A stretch of 64,000 bases of DNA from Flexithrix dorotheae DSM 6795 (GCF_000379765.1 NZ_KB903435.1:110-64109), one strand, 5' to 3'; numbered from the stretch's first letter, positions 48,723 to 58,033 are shown. The notes: generated by a model not told the origin, from the letters alone. Translations and numbers: made by a program.

Positions 48723-49388
48723 TTAATTAGGGCAATTTTTTACTAATTTCGAGGATATATTGAGTTCCACATCAGGCCAAAGCTTACTCACCCCATCAGT
48801 ACCAGTATGACCAGCCAGACAAACTTTATTTAAAGCATCGATAGCAGCCATTCCATCCCAATCACCTACATTTATTTCCCCTTCTAAATAAACCTGTTCT
48901 CCTTTGACAGCATAAGCCAATTCAACTACTTTTTCAATTTCATTAAGTGTTAAATTTACTGTGGCCTTCCCTGAATTATCATCGCCTTCCAGAGCAGCAA
49001 CTTTCCCGGTAATCATACCTGTATTGGTCAATGTACCAAAAAAGCTTTCTACTATTTTTTGATCTCTAATTGGATTTTCTGTGTTTACACTTCCAGTTTC
49101 AATACTAAATTCTAAGCCATTTAATAATTCTTTTGGAGAACCAGATTCCTTTGCACTAAGTACCTTAAATTCATCGAACTTCCCTCCTACTCCAACTTTC
49201 TCGGTTAGTTTAAAGGCGGTCCATTCCACAGTTGTAGAATCTTTTAAATAGCTATATGTACAAGAAACCGGGGAGGTTGTTTCTGATTGGGATTCATCAC
49301 CTCCTTCATTATCTGAAGCTTTTTTATCACACGATATTAAAAATAGAATGAAGCTAAAAATGAATAGGGTTAAATTAAATTTTTTCAT
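48723..49388 (-). CDS. YceI-family lipoprotein
   Basis: This 221-residue lipoprotein (leader ending LISC) carries the YceI lipocalin-like beta-barrel: SYLKDSTTVEWTAFKLTEK at the start, the DEFKV strand, and the conserved C-terminal block. Family members bind isoprenoid or other amphipathic molecules in the periplasm. The linker after the lipobox (DKKASDNEGGDESQSE) is acidic and flexible, as in surface or envelope lipoproteins. It is monocistronic with a terminator behind it. Confidence 0.87.
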   Translation of the reverse strand: MKKFNLTLFIFSFILFLISCDKKASDNEGGDESQSETTSPVSCTYSYLKDSTTVEWTAFKLTEKVGVGGKFDEFKVLSAKESGSPKELLNGLEFSIETGSVNTENPIRDQKIVESFFGTLTNTGMITGKVAALEGDDNSGKATVNLTLNEIEKVVELAYAVKGEQVYLEGEINVGDWDGMAAIDALNKVCLAGHTGTDGVSKLWPDVELNISSKLVKNCPN

Positions 49389-49755
49389 GGTTAAATTATT
49401 TGTTAGAATTTTGAACCGGCAAAATAACCTTAATTTACTTAAGACCCAAAATCAACAAATTGTTTATAAAATCAGACTGTGCATAAATCTATCCTGTAAA
49501 GTAGGTAAATTCAGCCTTCATGCAAAACTATTTCTTGTAAAACAAAGTAGGCTAAGCACAAAGATGCCTAGCCTACCGAACTACTAACTAACCAAAAAAC
49601 TAATCTTATATATCTTTAGCGGTTTAAAAAAACCTTCAAATCTTCAAAAAAACGTGCCATTATCATTTGTCCTATGCCCAAAAGAATTATCAAATATGGC
49701 ACGTTGTTATTCATAGCTGGCTGAGTCTATCTGCTAATGTTAGTTTTCAGAACAC
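49389..49755. other. Intergenic region with two inverted repeats
   Basis: No gene. Two inverted repeats are visible: a hairpin at 49547-49576 (GTAGGCTAAGC/GCCTAGCCTAC, one wobble on the minus strand), likely the terminator of the minus-strand gene ending at 49756, and a 10-base repeat AACGTGCCAT (49651-49660) / ATGGCACGTT (49696-49705) with a 35-base gap. Confidence 0.5.
49547..49576 (-). terminator. Weak hairpin terminator on the minus strand
   Basis: The arms GTAGGCTAAGC and GCCTAGCCTAC surround an 8-base loop. The single mismatch is a G-U wobble on the minus strand, where a U-rich TTTGTTTT follows. It would stop transcription from the two small genes to its right. Confidence 0.5.
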
Positions 49756-50151
49756 TTATTGTCCAATTAACCAATTTTTTCCTTTTTCAAAATTTCTGAA
49801 TTGTCCAATTTTAAACTGACCGATCTTGATTACATCTATTAATTCCCGATCATTTAAACAATCATAATCATCCTTCACTATTGCTATACTGGTATATCCT
49901 GAGTTTATTAATCTTGGAATTAAGTCGATGTAAACCCATCCATCAGAATTATTCTTACCTGGTTTGAGATCTGATAAATCCACCAACCACTTATAGCAAT
50001 CCTCACTTCCTGACAACTCTTTTGCAAACTCAATTGATTCTTCTAATTGAATTTTTGCTGATTCATTTTCATTCGCCTCGCTCCACTTATCTATGATGCA
50101 ATCTGAAATTTCATCATAAAATAAATTTGTTTGTTCTTTTGTTATTTCCAT
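49756..50151 (-). CDS. Small soluble protein, STAS/SpoIIAA-like, unknown
   Basis: This 131-residue cytoplasmic product has no signal or membrane helix. The layout is alpha-beta with a central strand WLVDLSDLKPG, a helix before YTSIAIVKDDYD, and a C-terminal FEKGKNWLIGQ. This pattern (central D/N strand, then an FxxxxxAxxWL-type ending) is like SpoIIAA/STAS-fold small proteins common in Cytophagales. The 50341-50757 gene has the same plan. Function unknown, perhaps signalling. Confidence 0.55.
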   Translation of the reverse strand: MEITKEQTNLFYDEISDCIIDKWSEANENESAKIQLEESIEFAKELSGSEDCYKWLVDLSDLKPGKNNSDGWVYIDLIPRLINSGYTSIAIVKDDYDCLNDRELIDVIKIGQFKIGQFRNFEKGKNWLIGQ

Positions 50152-50301
50152 ACTTTAATGGATTTTGCTAGTTGAGTTGCTAAACAATTATCCAAAATAG
50201 ATACCAAAATTAAAAATGATGAAAAAAAAATTATAACTTATTGATTATCAGTCTAATATTTTTTATAATTTTAAAACCATCATGCTTGAATTTAATATTT
50301 T

Positions 50302-50331
50302 ATTGCTTAAATATCAGCAATTTCCTATATT
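50302..50331. repeat. Copy 1 of a repeated palindromic element
   Basis: The 21 bases at 50302-50322 (beginning ATTGCTTAAATATC) are identical to 58034-58054, and the following ten are similar. This copy is imperfect as a palindrome. It sits just past the stop codon of the 138-residue gene. Confidence 0.6.
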
Positions 50332-50340
50332 TCATCCGAA

Positions 50341-50757
50341 TTAATCCATGCTTAGCCATGAAATTGCAGCGTCTTTACTTTTAAAAACTTTTGGCTTATA
50401 ATCTTGGCTTGTATATAAATTCTCCATTTCATCAAGCAATTGCTCCAAAGAAACAAGTGTAAATATATACTCGCTATTAATTAGTGCCGCTTTTGAATGC
50501 TGGACTTGAGGAATTAACCCTAATTTATGATTGATCCAGGTTTGCACTTCTGGGGCCAGAATAAATTTTAACTCTTTGGTATTCCATAAGATTTTTTTAG
50601 GGGCAATTTTGCGAAGTAGCCTAAACAGTTTCAACATCTCTTTCCTAAAGTCATACAATGACATGTCTTCACTTTCCAATCTCCAATTAATTTCAATTAA
50701 TGACTGATCAGCAGAAAATATTATTTCCTGATAATTACTATCATACAACTTTTCCAT
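50341..50757 (-). CDS. Small soluble protein, STAS/SpoIIAA-like, unknown
   Basis: This 138-residue cytoplasmic product starts MEKLYDSNYQEI. After an early strand and helix it has KKILWNTKELKFILAPEVQTWI, then AALINSEYIFTLVSLEQLLDEM, and it ends FKSKDAAISWLSMD. This is the plan of the small STAS-like proteins seen in Bacteroidota, and is shared distantly with the 49756 gene 190 bases away. It faces away from the CarH-type regulator across a 433-base region, so it could share its regulation. Confidence 0.55.
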   Translation of the reverse strand: MEKLYDSNYQEIIFSADQSLIEINWRLESEDMSLYDFRKEMLKLFRLLRKIAPKKILWNTKELKFILAPEVQTWINHKLGLIPQVQHSKAALINSEYIFTLVSLEQLLDEMENLYTSQDYKPKVFKSKDAAISWLSMD

Positions 50758-51190
50758 TCATCAAGGTAGTTTATATACAGCTGGTATAATCAATGGGAGG
50801 ACCATAGCATTCTCCCGAAATTCTTTTGTTTAAAGCAGTATTTTTGGAAAGCAAATAATTCGTACCATTGAAGCACTTTGAAATTCGAATCAATGGAATT
50901 TGTAGTATTGGTTAATACTATTACCAATAATAAATTAATTTTGATTAGTACGGTAGAATATTCTTATGGAAATTAGAGTTTCGAGATTACAAACCCGAAA
51001 CATCCAGAAAAGAACTTGTTGAGGACCCGACAAATATAGTGCATATCCTATTGAATCCTTAATGACCTTTAATTTATTCTTTACAAAAATTATTGTTTCC
51101 AAATTTTCCTGATATATCAGGAAAATAAATTTAAATTAATCGGCATTGATAAAAACAAAAATAAGGATATTACAGTTTGTTTAATTATAA
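50758..51190. promoter_or_regulatory. Divergent control region upstream of carH
   Basis: This 433-base region separates the 138-residue gene from the B12 regulator. It contains no gene. Its outstanding feature is the 24-base perfect palindrome at 51103-51126. The AT-rich sequence TTTGTTTAATTATAATTGTA immediately before the start could carry the promoter, though the Bacteroidota -7 consensus is not exact. Confidence 0.5.
51103..51126. promoter_or_regulatory. 24-bp perfect palindrome, candidate operator
   Basis: The half-site ATTTTCCTGATA is followed directly by its exact reverse complement. The centre lies about 76 bases before the regulator's start codon. MerR-type dimers bind such dyads, so self-regulation by the CarH-like protein is the simplest reading. 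I did not find the same half-site before crtI. Confidence 0.55.
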
Positions 51191-52117
51191 TTGTATAAAG
51201 TTAAACAAAATTCTATTGCCTTGGAATACGTTAAATCAATTTTCAACATAAAAGATCTTGAAAATTTAAGCGGCATTAAATCCCATACCATTAGAATTTG
51301 GGAGAAAAGATATAATTTATTGTCACCCGAACGGACTGACTCTAACATTCGATTTTATAATATTGAAAATTTAAGGAAATTATTAAATGTCACTATACTC
51401 TATAATAATGGTTTCAAAATTTCCAAGCTTTCAAAATTAAATGAGGTAGAAATCAATGAGCTGATCAAAGAACTCATTTTAAAAAAGAATTCAAAAGAAC
51501 AATATCTCAATTACCTCAAATTGTCCATGTTGACTTTTGACCATCTTCTTTTTGATACTACCTACAATAAGTTAATTGCCGAGGATTCATTTTCAAATGT
51601 TTTTGTGGAAATTTTTATCCCATTACTATTTGAAATTGGCTTATTATGGCAAATAAATACTATTTGTCCAGCTCACGAGCATTTTATTAGTAACCTGATC
51701 AAACAAAAAATATATGCAAATATTGAACGGGTTCAGTTTGGAAATGAATTAAGAAACGACAAGATTTACGTTTTATACCTTCCTGACAATGAAATCCACG
51801 AATTGGGTCTGCTTTTTATTCATTATATGATTATAAAAAAGGGTTTCAAATCAATATATATTGGACAAAGCGTACCCATTGAAGACTTAGAGGCTTTTAA
51901 AGATTACGGTGAGAAATTAACCTTTATATCTTTTTTCACTACTCATCCTATGCAGGAAAATTTACAAGAATATTTAAATGACCTGGATAAATTGTTTTTA
52001 AATGTCGGTTGTAACTTTTTGATTGCCGGAAAAAAATTAGATGATCCAACCATAGAAAAACCATCGTCAAAATTCACCTTAATCCCAAATGTGAAAAATA
52101 TTCTTGAATTAATCTAA
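51191..52117 (+). CDS. MerR-family B12-binding photoreceptor regulator (CarH/LitR type)
   Basis: This 308-residue protein has an N-terminal MerR helix-turn-helix (FNIKDLENLSGIKSHTIRIWEKRYNLL), a helical B12-cap domain, and a C-terminal cobalamin-binding fold. The cap has the W-x9-E-H signature: W153 then E163-H164. The cobalamin pocket has the lower-ligand motif ExHxxG with H203 (NEIHELG). In CarH/LitR proteins the cap senses light through adenosylcobalamin and releases DNA to switch on carotenoid genes. The following crtI, crtB, idi, crtZ and cyclase genes support this. The start is TTG at 51191, or another TTG ten codons on. No ATG precedes the HTH. Confidence 0.88.
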   Translation: MYKVKQNSIALEYVKSIFNIKDLENLSGIKSHTIRIWEKRYNLLSPERTDSNIRFYNIENLRKLLNVTILYNNGFKISKLSKLNEVEINELIKELILKKNSKEQYLNYLKLSMLTFDHLLFDTTYNKLIAEDSFSNVFVEIFIPLLFEIGLLWQINTICPAHEHFISNLIKQKIYANIERVQFGNELRNDKIYVLYLPDNEIHELGLLFIHYMIIKKGFKSIYIGQSVPIEDLEAFKDYGEKLTFISFFTTHPMQENLQEYLNDLDKLFLNVGCNFLIAGKKLDDPTIEKPSSKFTLIPNVKNILELI

Positions 52118-52298
52118 TCCTACAAACAATTTCGATTCAGCCAGGTTAATGCAATAAAGTGAATTTAAGCTTTAAAGTAAATTTTGGAAGATTAAAAAGC
52201 ACAGTGGTCTGCTGTAATTTTAATATGCAAAATTTTAACTTTCTGAAGCAAAATCACTAAAATTAGAAATTAAGTAAGATCCCCAAAAAATTTTAGAG

Positions 52299-53762
52299 TT
52301 GAAAAAAAAAATAAATGTAATTGGGTCAGGATTTTCTTCCCTAAGTGTAGCCTGTCATCTGGCAAAATCCGGCTTTGAGGTGAAAATATTTGAGAAAAAT
52401 GATTCCCCGGGTGGCAGAGCCAGACAATTAAAGGAGGACGGTTTTACTTTCGATATGGGACCAACCTGGTATTGGATGCCTGATGTTTTCGAGAGGTTTT
52501 TCAATTCGTTTGGTAAAAGTGTGGAAGAATATTACAAATTAATCAGATTAGACCCTGGTTATATGGTTTATTTTTCCCGGGAAGATAAATATACCATTCC
52601 TGCCAGTTTAACTGACCTTTATAGTTTGTTCGATTCTTTGGAAAAAGGCAGTTCAAAAAAGCTGGAAGCTTTTCTAAATGAAGCAGAGTATAATTACAAT
52701 TTAGCCATTAAGGATTTAGTTTACAGACCAGGAAATTCTCCACTGGAACTGGTAACAAAGGAAACCTTATTGAAATTAAATTTATTCCTCAAATCTATCA
52801 GTCAGCAAATTAAAGGACATTTGAAGCATCCTTATTTAGTTCAAATGCTAGAATTTCCTGTTCTATTCCTTGGAGCGAAACCTGAAAATACACCTGCATT
52901 CTACAACTTCATGAATTATGCTGACCTAAAGCTCGGCACTTGGTACCCTGAAGGAGGAATGTTTGAGGTGGTAAAATCCATGGTTGAATTGGCCAAAGAA
53001 TTAGGAGTTGAGTTTCTCTACAATTCGAATGTGGAAGAAATTGTTGTTGAAAATAATCTGGCCAAAGGTATTGTAGTAAATGGAAAACTTCACGAAGCAG
53101 ATATAACCGTTTCTGGAGCTGACTACCACCACACCGAGAAACTATTACCCCCAAAGTTCCGGGGCTATTCAGAAAAATACTGGAACAACAGAACACTCGC
53201 CCCATCGGCTCTTCTATTCTATTTAGGCATAGATACTAAAGTGAAAAATGTAGAACATCATACTCTATTTTTTGATGCCGATTTCAAAAAACATGCGGTA
53301 GATATTTATGATGATCCTAAATGGCCTGAAGATCCATTATTTTATGCAAGCTTTCCAAGCAAAACAGATAAACTGGCGGCTCCGGAAGGGAAAGAGAATG
53401 CCATTATTTTAATTCCCGTTGCACCAGGAATTGAAGATAATGAAAATTTGAGGGAAAAGTACTACGATCTGGTAATGGACAGACTTGAAAATCTGGTTGG
53501 CCAGGAAATTAAAAAGTACATTTCCTATAAAAAGTCTTACTCAATAAATGATTTTATTGGAGATTATAATTCCTTTAAAGGTAATGCTTATGGCCTTGCA
53601 AACACTTTGATGCAAACCGCCTTTTTAAGACCCAAAATAAAAAGTAAAAAGGTCCCTAATCTCTATTTTACCGGACAACTTACTGTACCGGGCCCCGGAG
53701 TACCACCATCACTTATTTCCGGGGAAATAGTCGCAAAAGAAATTGAAAGAAAATTAATATGA
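52299..53762 (+). CDS. crtI: Phytoene desaturase (CrtI)
   Basis: This 487-residue FAD enzyme converts phytoene to lycopene in the membrane. It starts at TTG 52299, followed by the dinucleotide fold VIGSGFSSLSVACHLAKSG (residues 7-25) and EKNDSPGGRARQL. The CrtI-type C-terminus NLYFTGQLTVPGPGVPPSLI is present. It is the first gene of the carotenoid run, 181 bases after the regulator, so it may have its own promoter. Confidence 0.95.
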   Translation: MKKKINVIGSGFSSLSVACHLAKSGFEVKIFEKNDSPGGRARQLKEDGFTFDMGPTWYWMPDVFERFFNSFGKSVEEYYKLIRLDPGYMVYFSREDKYTIPASLTDLYSLFDSLEKGSSKKLEAFLNEAEYNYNLAIKDLVYRPGNSPLELVTKETLLKLNLFLKSISQQIKGHLKHPYLVQMLEFPVLFLGAKPENTPAFYNFMNYADLKLGTWYPEGGMFEVVKSMVELAKELGVEFLYNSNVEEIVVENNLAKGIVVNGKLHEADITVSGADYHHTEKLLPPKFRGYSEKYWNNRTLAPSALLFYLGIDTKVKNVEHHTLFFDADFKKHAVDIYDDPKWPEDPLFYASFPSKTDKLAAPEGKENAIILIPVAPGIEDNENLREKYYDLVMDRLENLVGQEIKKYISYKKSYSINDFIGDYNSFKGNAYGLANTLMQTAFLRPKIKSKKVPNLYFTGQLTVPGPGVPPSLISGEIVAKEIERKLI

Positions 53763-53906
53763 CCAACTAAAAAAAATCCATATGTGATAATACTAAAATT
53801 ATAATTATATTAAACTGAAATTTTATTTTTTTAGCTTCAGGTTGCTTAAGTATATGATTATCATTTCTACCTTTTTTGAATATTCCACAATTTAATATCC
53901 ATATAT

Positions 53907-54752
53907 ATGAAACAAATTTTTGATGATGTATCTTTTTCATGTAGCAAAAAAGTAACAAAGGCCTATAGTACATCCTTTTCAATTGCTGTAAAAATGTTAG
54001 GTCCCTCCATTAGAGATGCCATTTATAGTATTTATGGATTTGTCAGATTTGCTGATGAAATTGTAGATACTTTTCATGGATACAATAAAGAACAACTATT
54101 GGAGGAATTTGAAAAAGACACCTATAAATCTATCCGAAATCAAATAAGTCTTAATCCTATTCTTAATAGTTTTCAAGCTACCGTAATCAAATACAAAATA
54201 GATCATGAACTCATTGATTCATTTTTAAAAAGCATGAAAATGGATCTGGACAAGGTTATCTATGATAAAGAAAAATATGTGGAATATATTTATGGTTCGG
54301 CCGATGTGGTAGGTTTGATGTGTTTAAAAGTTTTTGTAAATGGAAATCCGGACCAATATAAGAAGTTGAAACCAATGGCTATGAAATTGGGTTCTGCTTT
54401 CCAAAAAGTAAATTTTTTAAGGGATCTTAAAAATGATTACGAAAGTCTGAACAGAACTTATTTTCCTAACCTGGACGTGGGAAACTTTACGCCACAGGTA
54501 AAGTCAATTATTCAGGACGAAATAGAAGCTGACTTTAGAGAAGCTTATACAGGAATTGTACAGTTGCCCAAAGAGGCTCGATTTGGAGTATATATGGCTT
54601 ATATCTATTATAAAAACCTTTTCAACAAGATAAAGCGCACACCCTCACAGCACCTTCTTGAAACCCGAATAAGAATTCCTAATAGCCAAAAATTGAGCAT
54701 ATTGGTATTTTCTTATTTCAAAATGAAAATTGCCAATTTTAAAATGATTTAA
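53907..54752 (+). CDS. crtB: Phytoene synthase (CrtB)
   Basis: This 281-residue trans-prenyltransferase joins two geranylgeranyl diphosphates. The two Asp-rich Mg-binding motifs are ADEIVD and NFLRDLKNDYE, and the FGVYMAYIYYKNLF helix near the end is typical. It lies 144 bases after crtI on the same strand; the gap may hold a secondary promoter. Confidence 0.95.
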   Translation: MKQIFDDVSFSCSKKVTKAYSTSFSIAVKMLGPSIRDAIYSIYGFVRFADEIVDTFHGYNKEQLLEEFEKDTYKSIRNQISLNPILNSFQATVIKYKIDHELIDSFLKSMKMDLDKVIYDKEKYVEYIYGSADVVGLMCLKVFVNGNPDQYKKLKPMAMKLGSAFQKVNFLRDLKNDYESLNRTYFPNLDVGNFTPQVKSIIQDEIEADFREAYTGIVQLPKEARFGVYMAYIYYKNLFNKIKRTPSQHLLETRIRIPNSQKLSILVFSYFKMKIANFKMI

Positions 54753-54804
54753 ATTTGAAGGAAGGTTTTATACATTTAATGAATTGTGAAAATAAAAACA
54801 GATA

Positions 54805-55332
54805 ATGACGGGGATATCGGTAATTTGCGTAGATAAACAGAACAATGAGATTGGAGAAATGTCCAAGAAGGAAGTACATGAAAAAGGTATACTTCACAGG
54901 GCATTTTCAATCTTTATTTTTAACAGCAAGGGTCAACTTTTACTGCAACAAAGGGCAAAAGATAAATACCATTCAGGAGGATTATGGACGAATACATGCT
55001 GTAGTCATCCAGCTCCGGGGGAAAATACGCTGGAAGCTGCAAATCGAAGATTGATGGAAGAAATGGGAATGCATACCCATCTAGAACATGTTTTTGATTT
55101 CACTTATACTGCTCACTTTGAAAATGGGTTAATCGAAAACGAATATGATCATGTTTTCTTTGGATTTACTGATGAATTACCATCAATAAATAAAGAGGAA
55201 GTGGAAAACTGGAAATTGGTAAATTTTGATGAATTAGATTTGGAAATTTCTGAAAATAGTAACCATTTTACTGCCTGGTTTAAAATTATTTATCCAAAAG
55301 TAAAAACTCATTTTCAAACAAAACTTCAATAA
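54805..55332 (+). CDS. idi: Isopentenyl-diphosphate delta-isomerase (type I)
   Basis: This 175-residue Nudix-fold enzyme interconverts IPP and DMAPP, balancing precursors for carotenoids. The motifs TNTCCSHPAPGE (catalytic Cys and metal His), RRLMEEMGM and EYDHVFFG are all present. It starts 52 bases after crtB and 7 bases before crtZ, so it is co-transcribed with the pigment genes. Confidence 0.93.
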   Translation: MTGISVICVDKQNNEIGEMSKKEVHEKGILHRAFSIFIFNSKGQLLLQQRAKDKYHSGGLWTNTCCSHPAPGENTLEAANRRLMEEMGMHTHLEHVFDFTYTAHFENGLIENEYDHVFFGFTDELPSINKEEVENWKLVNFDELDLEISENSNHFTAWFKIIYPKVKTHFQTKLQ

Positions 55333-55339
55333 AAGAAAA

Positions 55340-55801
55340 ATGGGAATATTAATCATTATTGGAACATTCGTTTTTATGGAGTTTGTGGCTTGGTTTGCCC
55401 ATAAATACATTATGCATGGTTTTTTATGGGTACTTCACAAAGACCACCATGTAAAAGAAAACTCTGAGCAGGTATTAGAAAAAAATGATTTTTTCTTCTT
55501 AATATTTGCTACCCCAAGTATTTTGCTTTTCGTCAGCTGGAAGTACTTTGCTATGGAGGAGCTATTTTATGTAGCAATGGGGATAGTTGTCTATGGTTTA
55601 GCTTATTTTTTTATTCATGAGATTTTTATTCACCAAAGAATAAAACTACTCAGAAACTCCAATAATATCTATTTTAAAGCTATTAGAAGGGCTCACAAAA
55701 TTCATCATAAACATATCACCAAAGAAGACGGAGAATGTTTTGGGATGCTGTTTGTCCCTCTAAAGTATTTTAGAAAAACTGCTGTCCAACAAAAAAAGTA
55801 A
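55340..55801 (+). CDS. crtZ: Beta-carotene 3-hydroxylase (CrtZ)
   Basis: This 153-residue membrane di-iron hydroxylase adds 3-hydroxyls to beta-carotene rings to give zeaxanthin. Four to five His clusters are visible: FAHKYIMHG, LHKDHHVKE, HEIFIHQR, RRAHKIHHKH. It starts seven bases after idi. Confidence 0.93.
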   Translation: MGILIIIGTFVFMEFVAWFAHKYIMHGFLWVLHKDHHVKENSEQVLEKNDFFFLIFATPSILLFVSWKYFAMEELFYVAMGIVVYGLAYFFIHEIFIHQRIKLLRNSNNIYFKAIRRAHKIHHKHITKEDGECFGMLFVPLKYFRKTAVQQKK

Positions 55802-55814
55802 AGTCTTTTCCTGT

Positions 55815-56522
55815 ATGTCCTTATACCTTATCCTGAATTTGGCTTCAATTTCAATTCCGTTTTTTTGTAGCTTTGATAAAAGAATGCCCTTTTTCAAATA
55901 TTGGAAATACCTCTTTCCGGCAATATTAATATCGGGGATCATTTTTATTTCCTGGGACGTTTATTTTACAAAAATTGGAGTTTGGGGATTCAACCCCGCT
56001 TATCACTCCAACCTGATCATTTTTGGCTTACCTTTAGAAGAGTGGCTATTTTTCTTTTGCATCCCGTATGCATGTGTATTTACCCATTATTCATTGATAT
56101 ATTTTTTCCCGGATAAATTATACACTAAAAAAAGCATTAATATCATTTCCTATTCCTTAATCATAATCTTTTTTTTGCTGGGAATACTGAATACTGATAA
56201 ATTATATACTTCAAGTACTTTTGTTTTAACCGCTGTAATTCTGATTTACTCAGTAATCTACCACCAGAAAACTCTTGGTTATTTTTATTGGACTTTTTTA
56301 GTGATGCTTATTCCCTTTTTTATTGTAAATGGAATATTAACAGGGTTTGCAATTCCAGAGGAGGTAGTGTGGTACAATAATAATGAAAATCTGGGAATAA
56401 GAATGATCACCATTCCAGTGGAAGATACTTTTTATGGATTCTCTCTTATTTTGCTCAATATCCTGATTATCGATTTTTTAAAAGAAAAAAGGCTCTCAAA
56501 CCTTATCGGTGGAAAGCCTTAA
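55815..56522 (+). CDS. Lycopene cyclase, fused CrtYcd type
   Basis: This 235-residue membrane protein with seven or so helices has two tandem halves of the heterodimeric lycopene cyclase family: the first with LPLEEWLFFFCIP, the second with IPVEDTFYGFSLILLN. These Pro-x-Glu blocks are the conserved signature. In Cytophagales these single-chain proteins cyclise lycopene to beta-carotene. It ends the crt run, 24 bases from the convergent sigma factor gene. Confidence 0.9.
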   Translation: MSLYLILNLASISIPFFCSFDKRMPFFKYWKYLFPAILISGIIFISWDVYFTKIGVWGFNPAYHSNLIIFGLPLEEWLFFFCIPYACVFTHYSLIYFFPDKLYTKKSINIISYSLIIIFFLLGILNTDKLYTSSTFVLTAVILIYSVIYHQKTLGYFYWTFLVMLIPFFIVNGILTGFAIPEEVVWYNNNENLGIRMITIPVEDTFYGFSLILLNILIIDFLKEKRLSNLIGGKP

Positions 56523-56546
56523 ATAGTGATTAACAAAAATCTTATA

Positions 56547-57416
56547 TTACCCTAAATATTCTGCAAGAAGATGACTTTTTGAACTTGATCTCAATCTTTT
56601 TATCGCTCTTTCTTTAATTTGTCTTACCCTTTCTCTTGTGATGCCAAGTTCCTCCCCTATTTGTTCTAATGAATGAATTGAATTTCCTCCCAGTCCAAAC
56701 GCCATACAAATAACAGCTTTCTCTCTGTGTGATAATGTAGATAATACCCTGTCTACCTCAATTTTTAGAGAGTTGGTATAGGCCACATCTTCATCAGTGT
56801 TTTTTATTGTTTTGTCTTCCAAAACATCTAGTAAACTTCCTGTATCTTCAGATCCAAAAGGAGCATCTACTGAAACCTGTCTGGTTCCGGCTGCAAGAGT
56901 TTTATTTATTTCTCCCAAATCAACCTCCATGATCTCGGCCAATTCCTCAGGAGTTGGTTCTCGTTCATATCTTTGCTCTAATTCAGAAAAAACTCTATTT
57001 ATTTTATTCAAAGTACTTGACCTGTTTAAAGGAAGTCTTACTATTCTTGAGTGTTCGGCAATGGCCTGCGCTATGGATTGTCTAATCCACCATACAGCGT
57101 AGGAGATAAATTTAAATCCTCTGGTTTCATCGAATTTTTGAGCAGCTTTTACCAATCCAAGGTTACCTTCATTAATCAGGTCATTTAGAGACAAATGCTT
57201 ATTCTGGTATTGTTTTGCTACTGAAACCACAAATCTTAAGTTTGCTCTGGTTAGTTTCTCAAGAGCTAAATCATCGCCCATTCTAATTCTTTTCGCTAAA
57301 TCAACTTCCTCCTCTGCAGTCAGTAATTCTATTTTACTAATATCGTTAAAATATTTCTCTAAAGATGCACTTTCCTTTCTGTTGGTAATAGTTTGTGTAA
57401 TCTTTAATTGACGCAT
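56547..57416 (-). CDS. RpoD/SigA-family sigma factor
   Basis: This 289-residue sigma-70 protein keeps regions 1.2-4.2: [25 protein letters not shown], the -10 recognition segment [19 protein letters not shown], and the region 4 helix-turn-helix [17 protein letters not shown]. It lacks the long non-conserved region of proteobacterial RpoD, as is usual in Bacteroidota. It may be the primary sigma factor or a group 2 paralog; the region 4 loop ([19 protein letters not shown]) cannot settle this alone. The thioredoxin-like gene lies 77 bases upstream on the same strand. Confidence 0.9.
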   Translation of the reverse strand: MRQLKITQTITNRKESASLEKYFNDISKIELLTAEEEVDLAKRIRMGDDLALEKLTRANLRFVVSVAKQYQNKHLSLNDLINEGNLGLVKAAQKFDETRGFKFISYAVWWIRQSIAQAIAEHSRIVRLPLNRSSTLNKINRVFSELEQRYEREPTPEELAEIMEVDLGEINKTLAAGTRQVSVDAPFGSEDTGSLLDVLEDKTIKNTDEDVAYTNSLKIEVDRVLSTLSHREKAVICMAFGLGGNSIHSLEQIGEELGITRERVRQIKERAIKRLRSSSKSHLLAEYLG

Positions 57417-57493
57417 TTTTTGCCTTTAGTTTTATTTGAAATGTATTATAATTCTTGTTGTATTGTTCTTAATTCCAGACCTTAAACAATTAC

Positions 57494-57892
57494 TTAGCTC
57501 AAATTGTTGCTTGTGTTATTATCCATTTGCAATTCATCTTCCGCCAAATGCTGTTTTGAGGACAATTTGCTGTCTATACTTTTTTGAATCCTTTCAGCAA
57601 TTATTGCTTTGGGATAAAGCCCTTCTATATAATCTATAATTTCCCCTTCTTTAAAAATAAGAGTAGTAGGCAAATGATATATTCCATAGTACAATGCCAA
57701 ACTTGGATTTTGTTCAATATCTAACTCATAAAATTGAACCTGATTTTTGTAGGAAGGCTGCAGGGATTCAAGAATCGCGGTGAAAATCTGGCTACTACCT
57801 GACCAGGAAGTTTTAAATTCTACCAAAACCAACTCAGGATTAGCGGCCACTTTTTCTCCAAAATCTTTTGGGCCCAATATATATTCAATCAT
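57494..57892 (-). CDS. Thioredoxin-fold protein lacking active-site cysteines
   Basis: This 132-residue soluble protein has the thioredoxin fold (LVEFKTSWSGSSQIF, YELDIEQNPSLALYYGIYHLPTTLIFKEGEII). In place of the WCGPC motif it has W30-S31-G32-S33-S34, so both redox cysteines are replaced by serine. It cannot act as a dithiol oxidoreductase. It may have a binding or chaperone role, or bind metal or glutathione. It is probably co-transcribed with the sigma factor. Confidence 0.85.
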   Translation of the reverse strand: MIEYILGPKDFGEKVAANPELVLVEFKTSWSGSSQIFTAILESLQPSYKNQVQFYELDIEQNPSLALYYGIYHLPTTLIFKEGEIIDYIEGLYPKAIIAERIQKSIDSKLSSKQHLAEDELQMDNNTSNNLS

Positions 57893-58033
57893 TTAAGATG
57901 TGTTTTCATATGGAATACCTACACCAAATGAAATACCAATTTTATCCTAAATGAAAAATTCATCATAATTTCTTGATAATCAGTTGTTTAAATTACGTGT
58001 GGTAATAGGGGTAACTATGAAAAACAGCCTAAA

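Noticed and set aside
49696-49711. TGGCAC followed by GTTGT, resembling a sigma-54 -24/-12 site
   Set aside because: The -12 part should be TTGC but reads TATT, and no gene starts just downstream on that strand.
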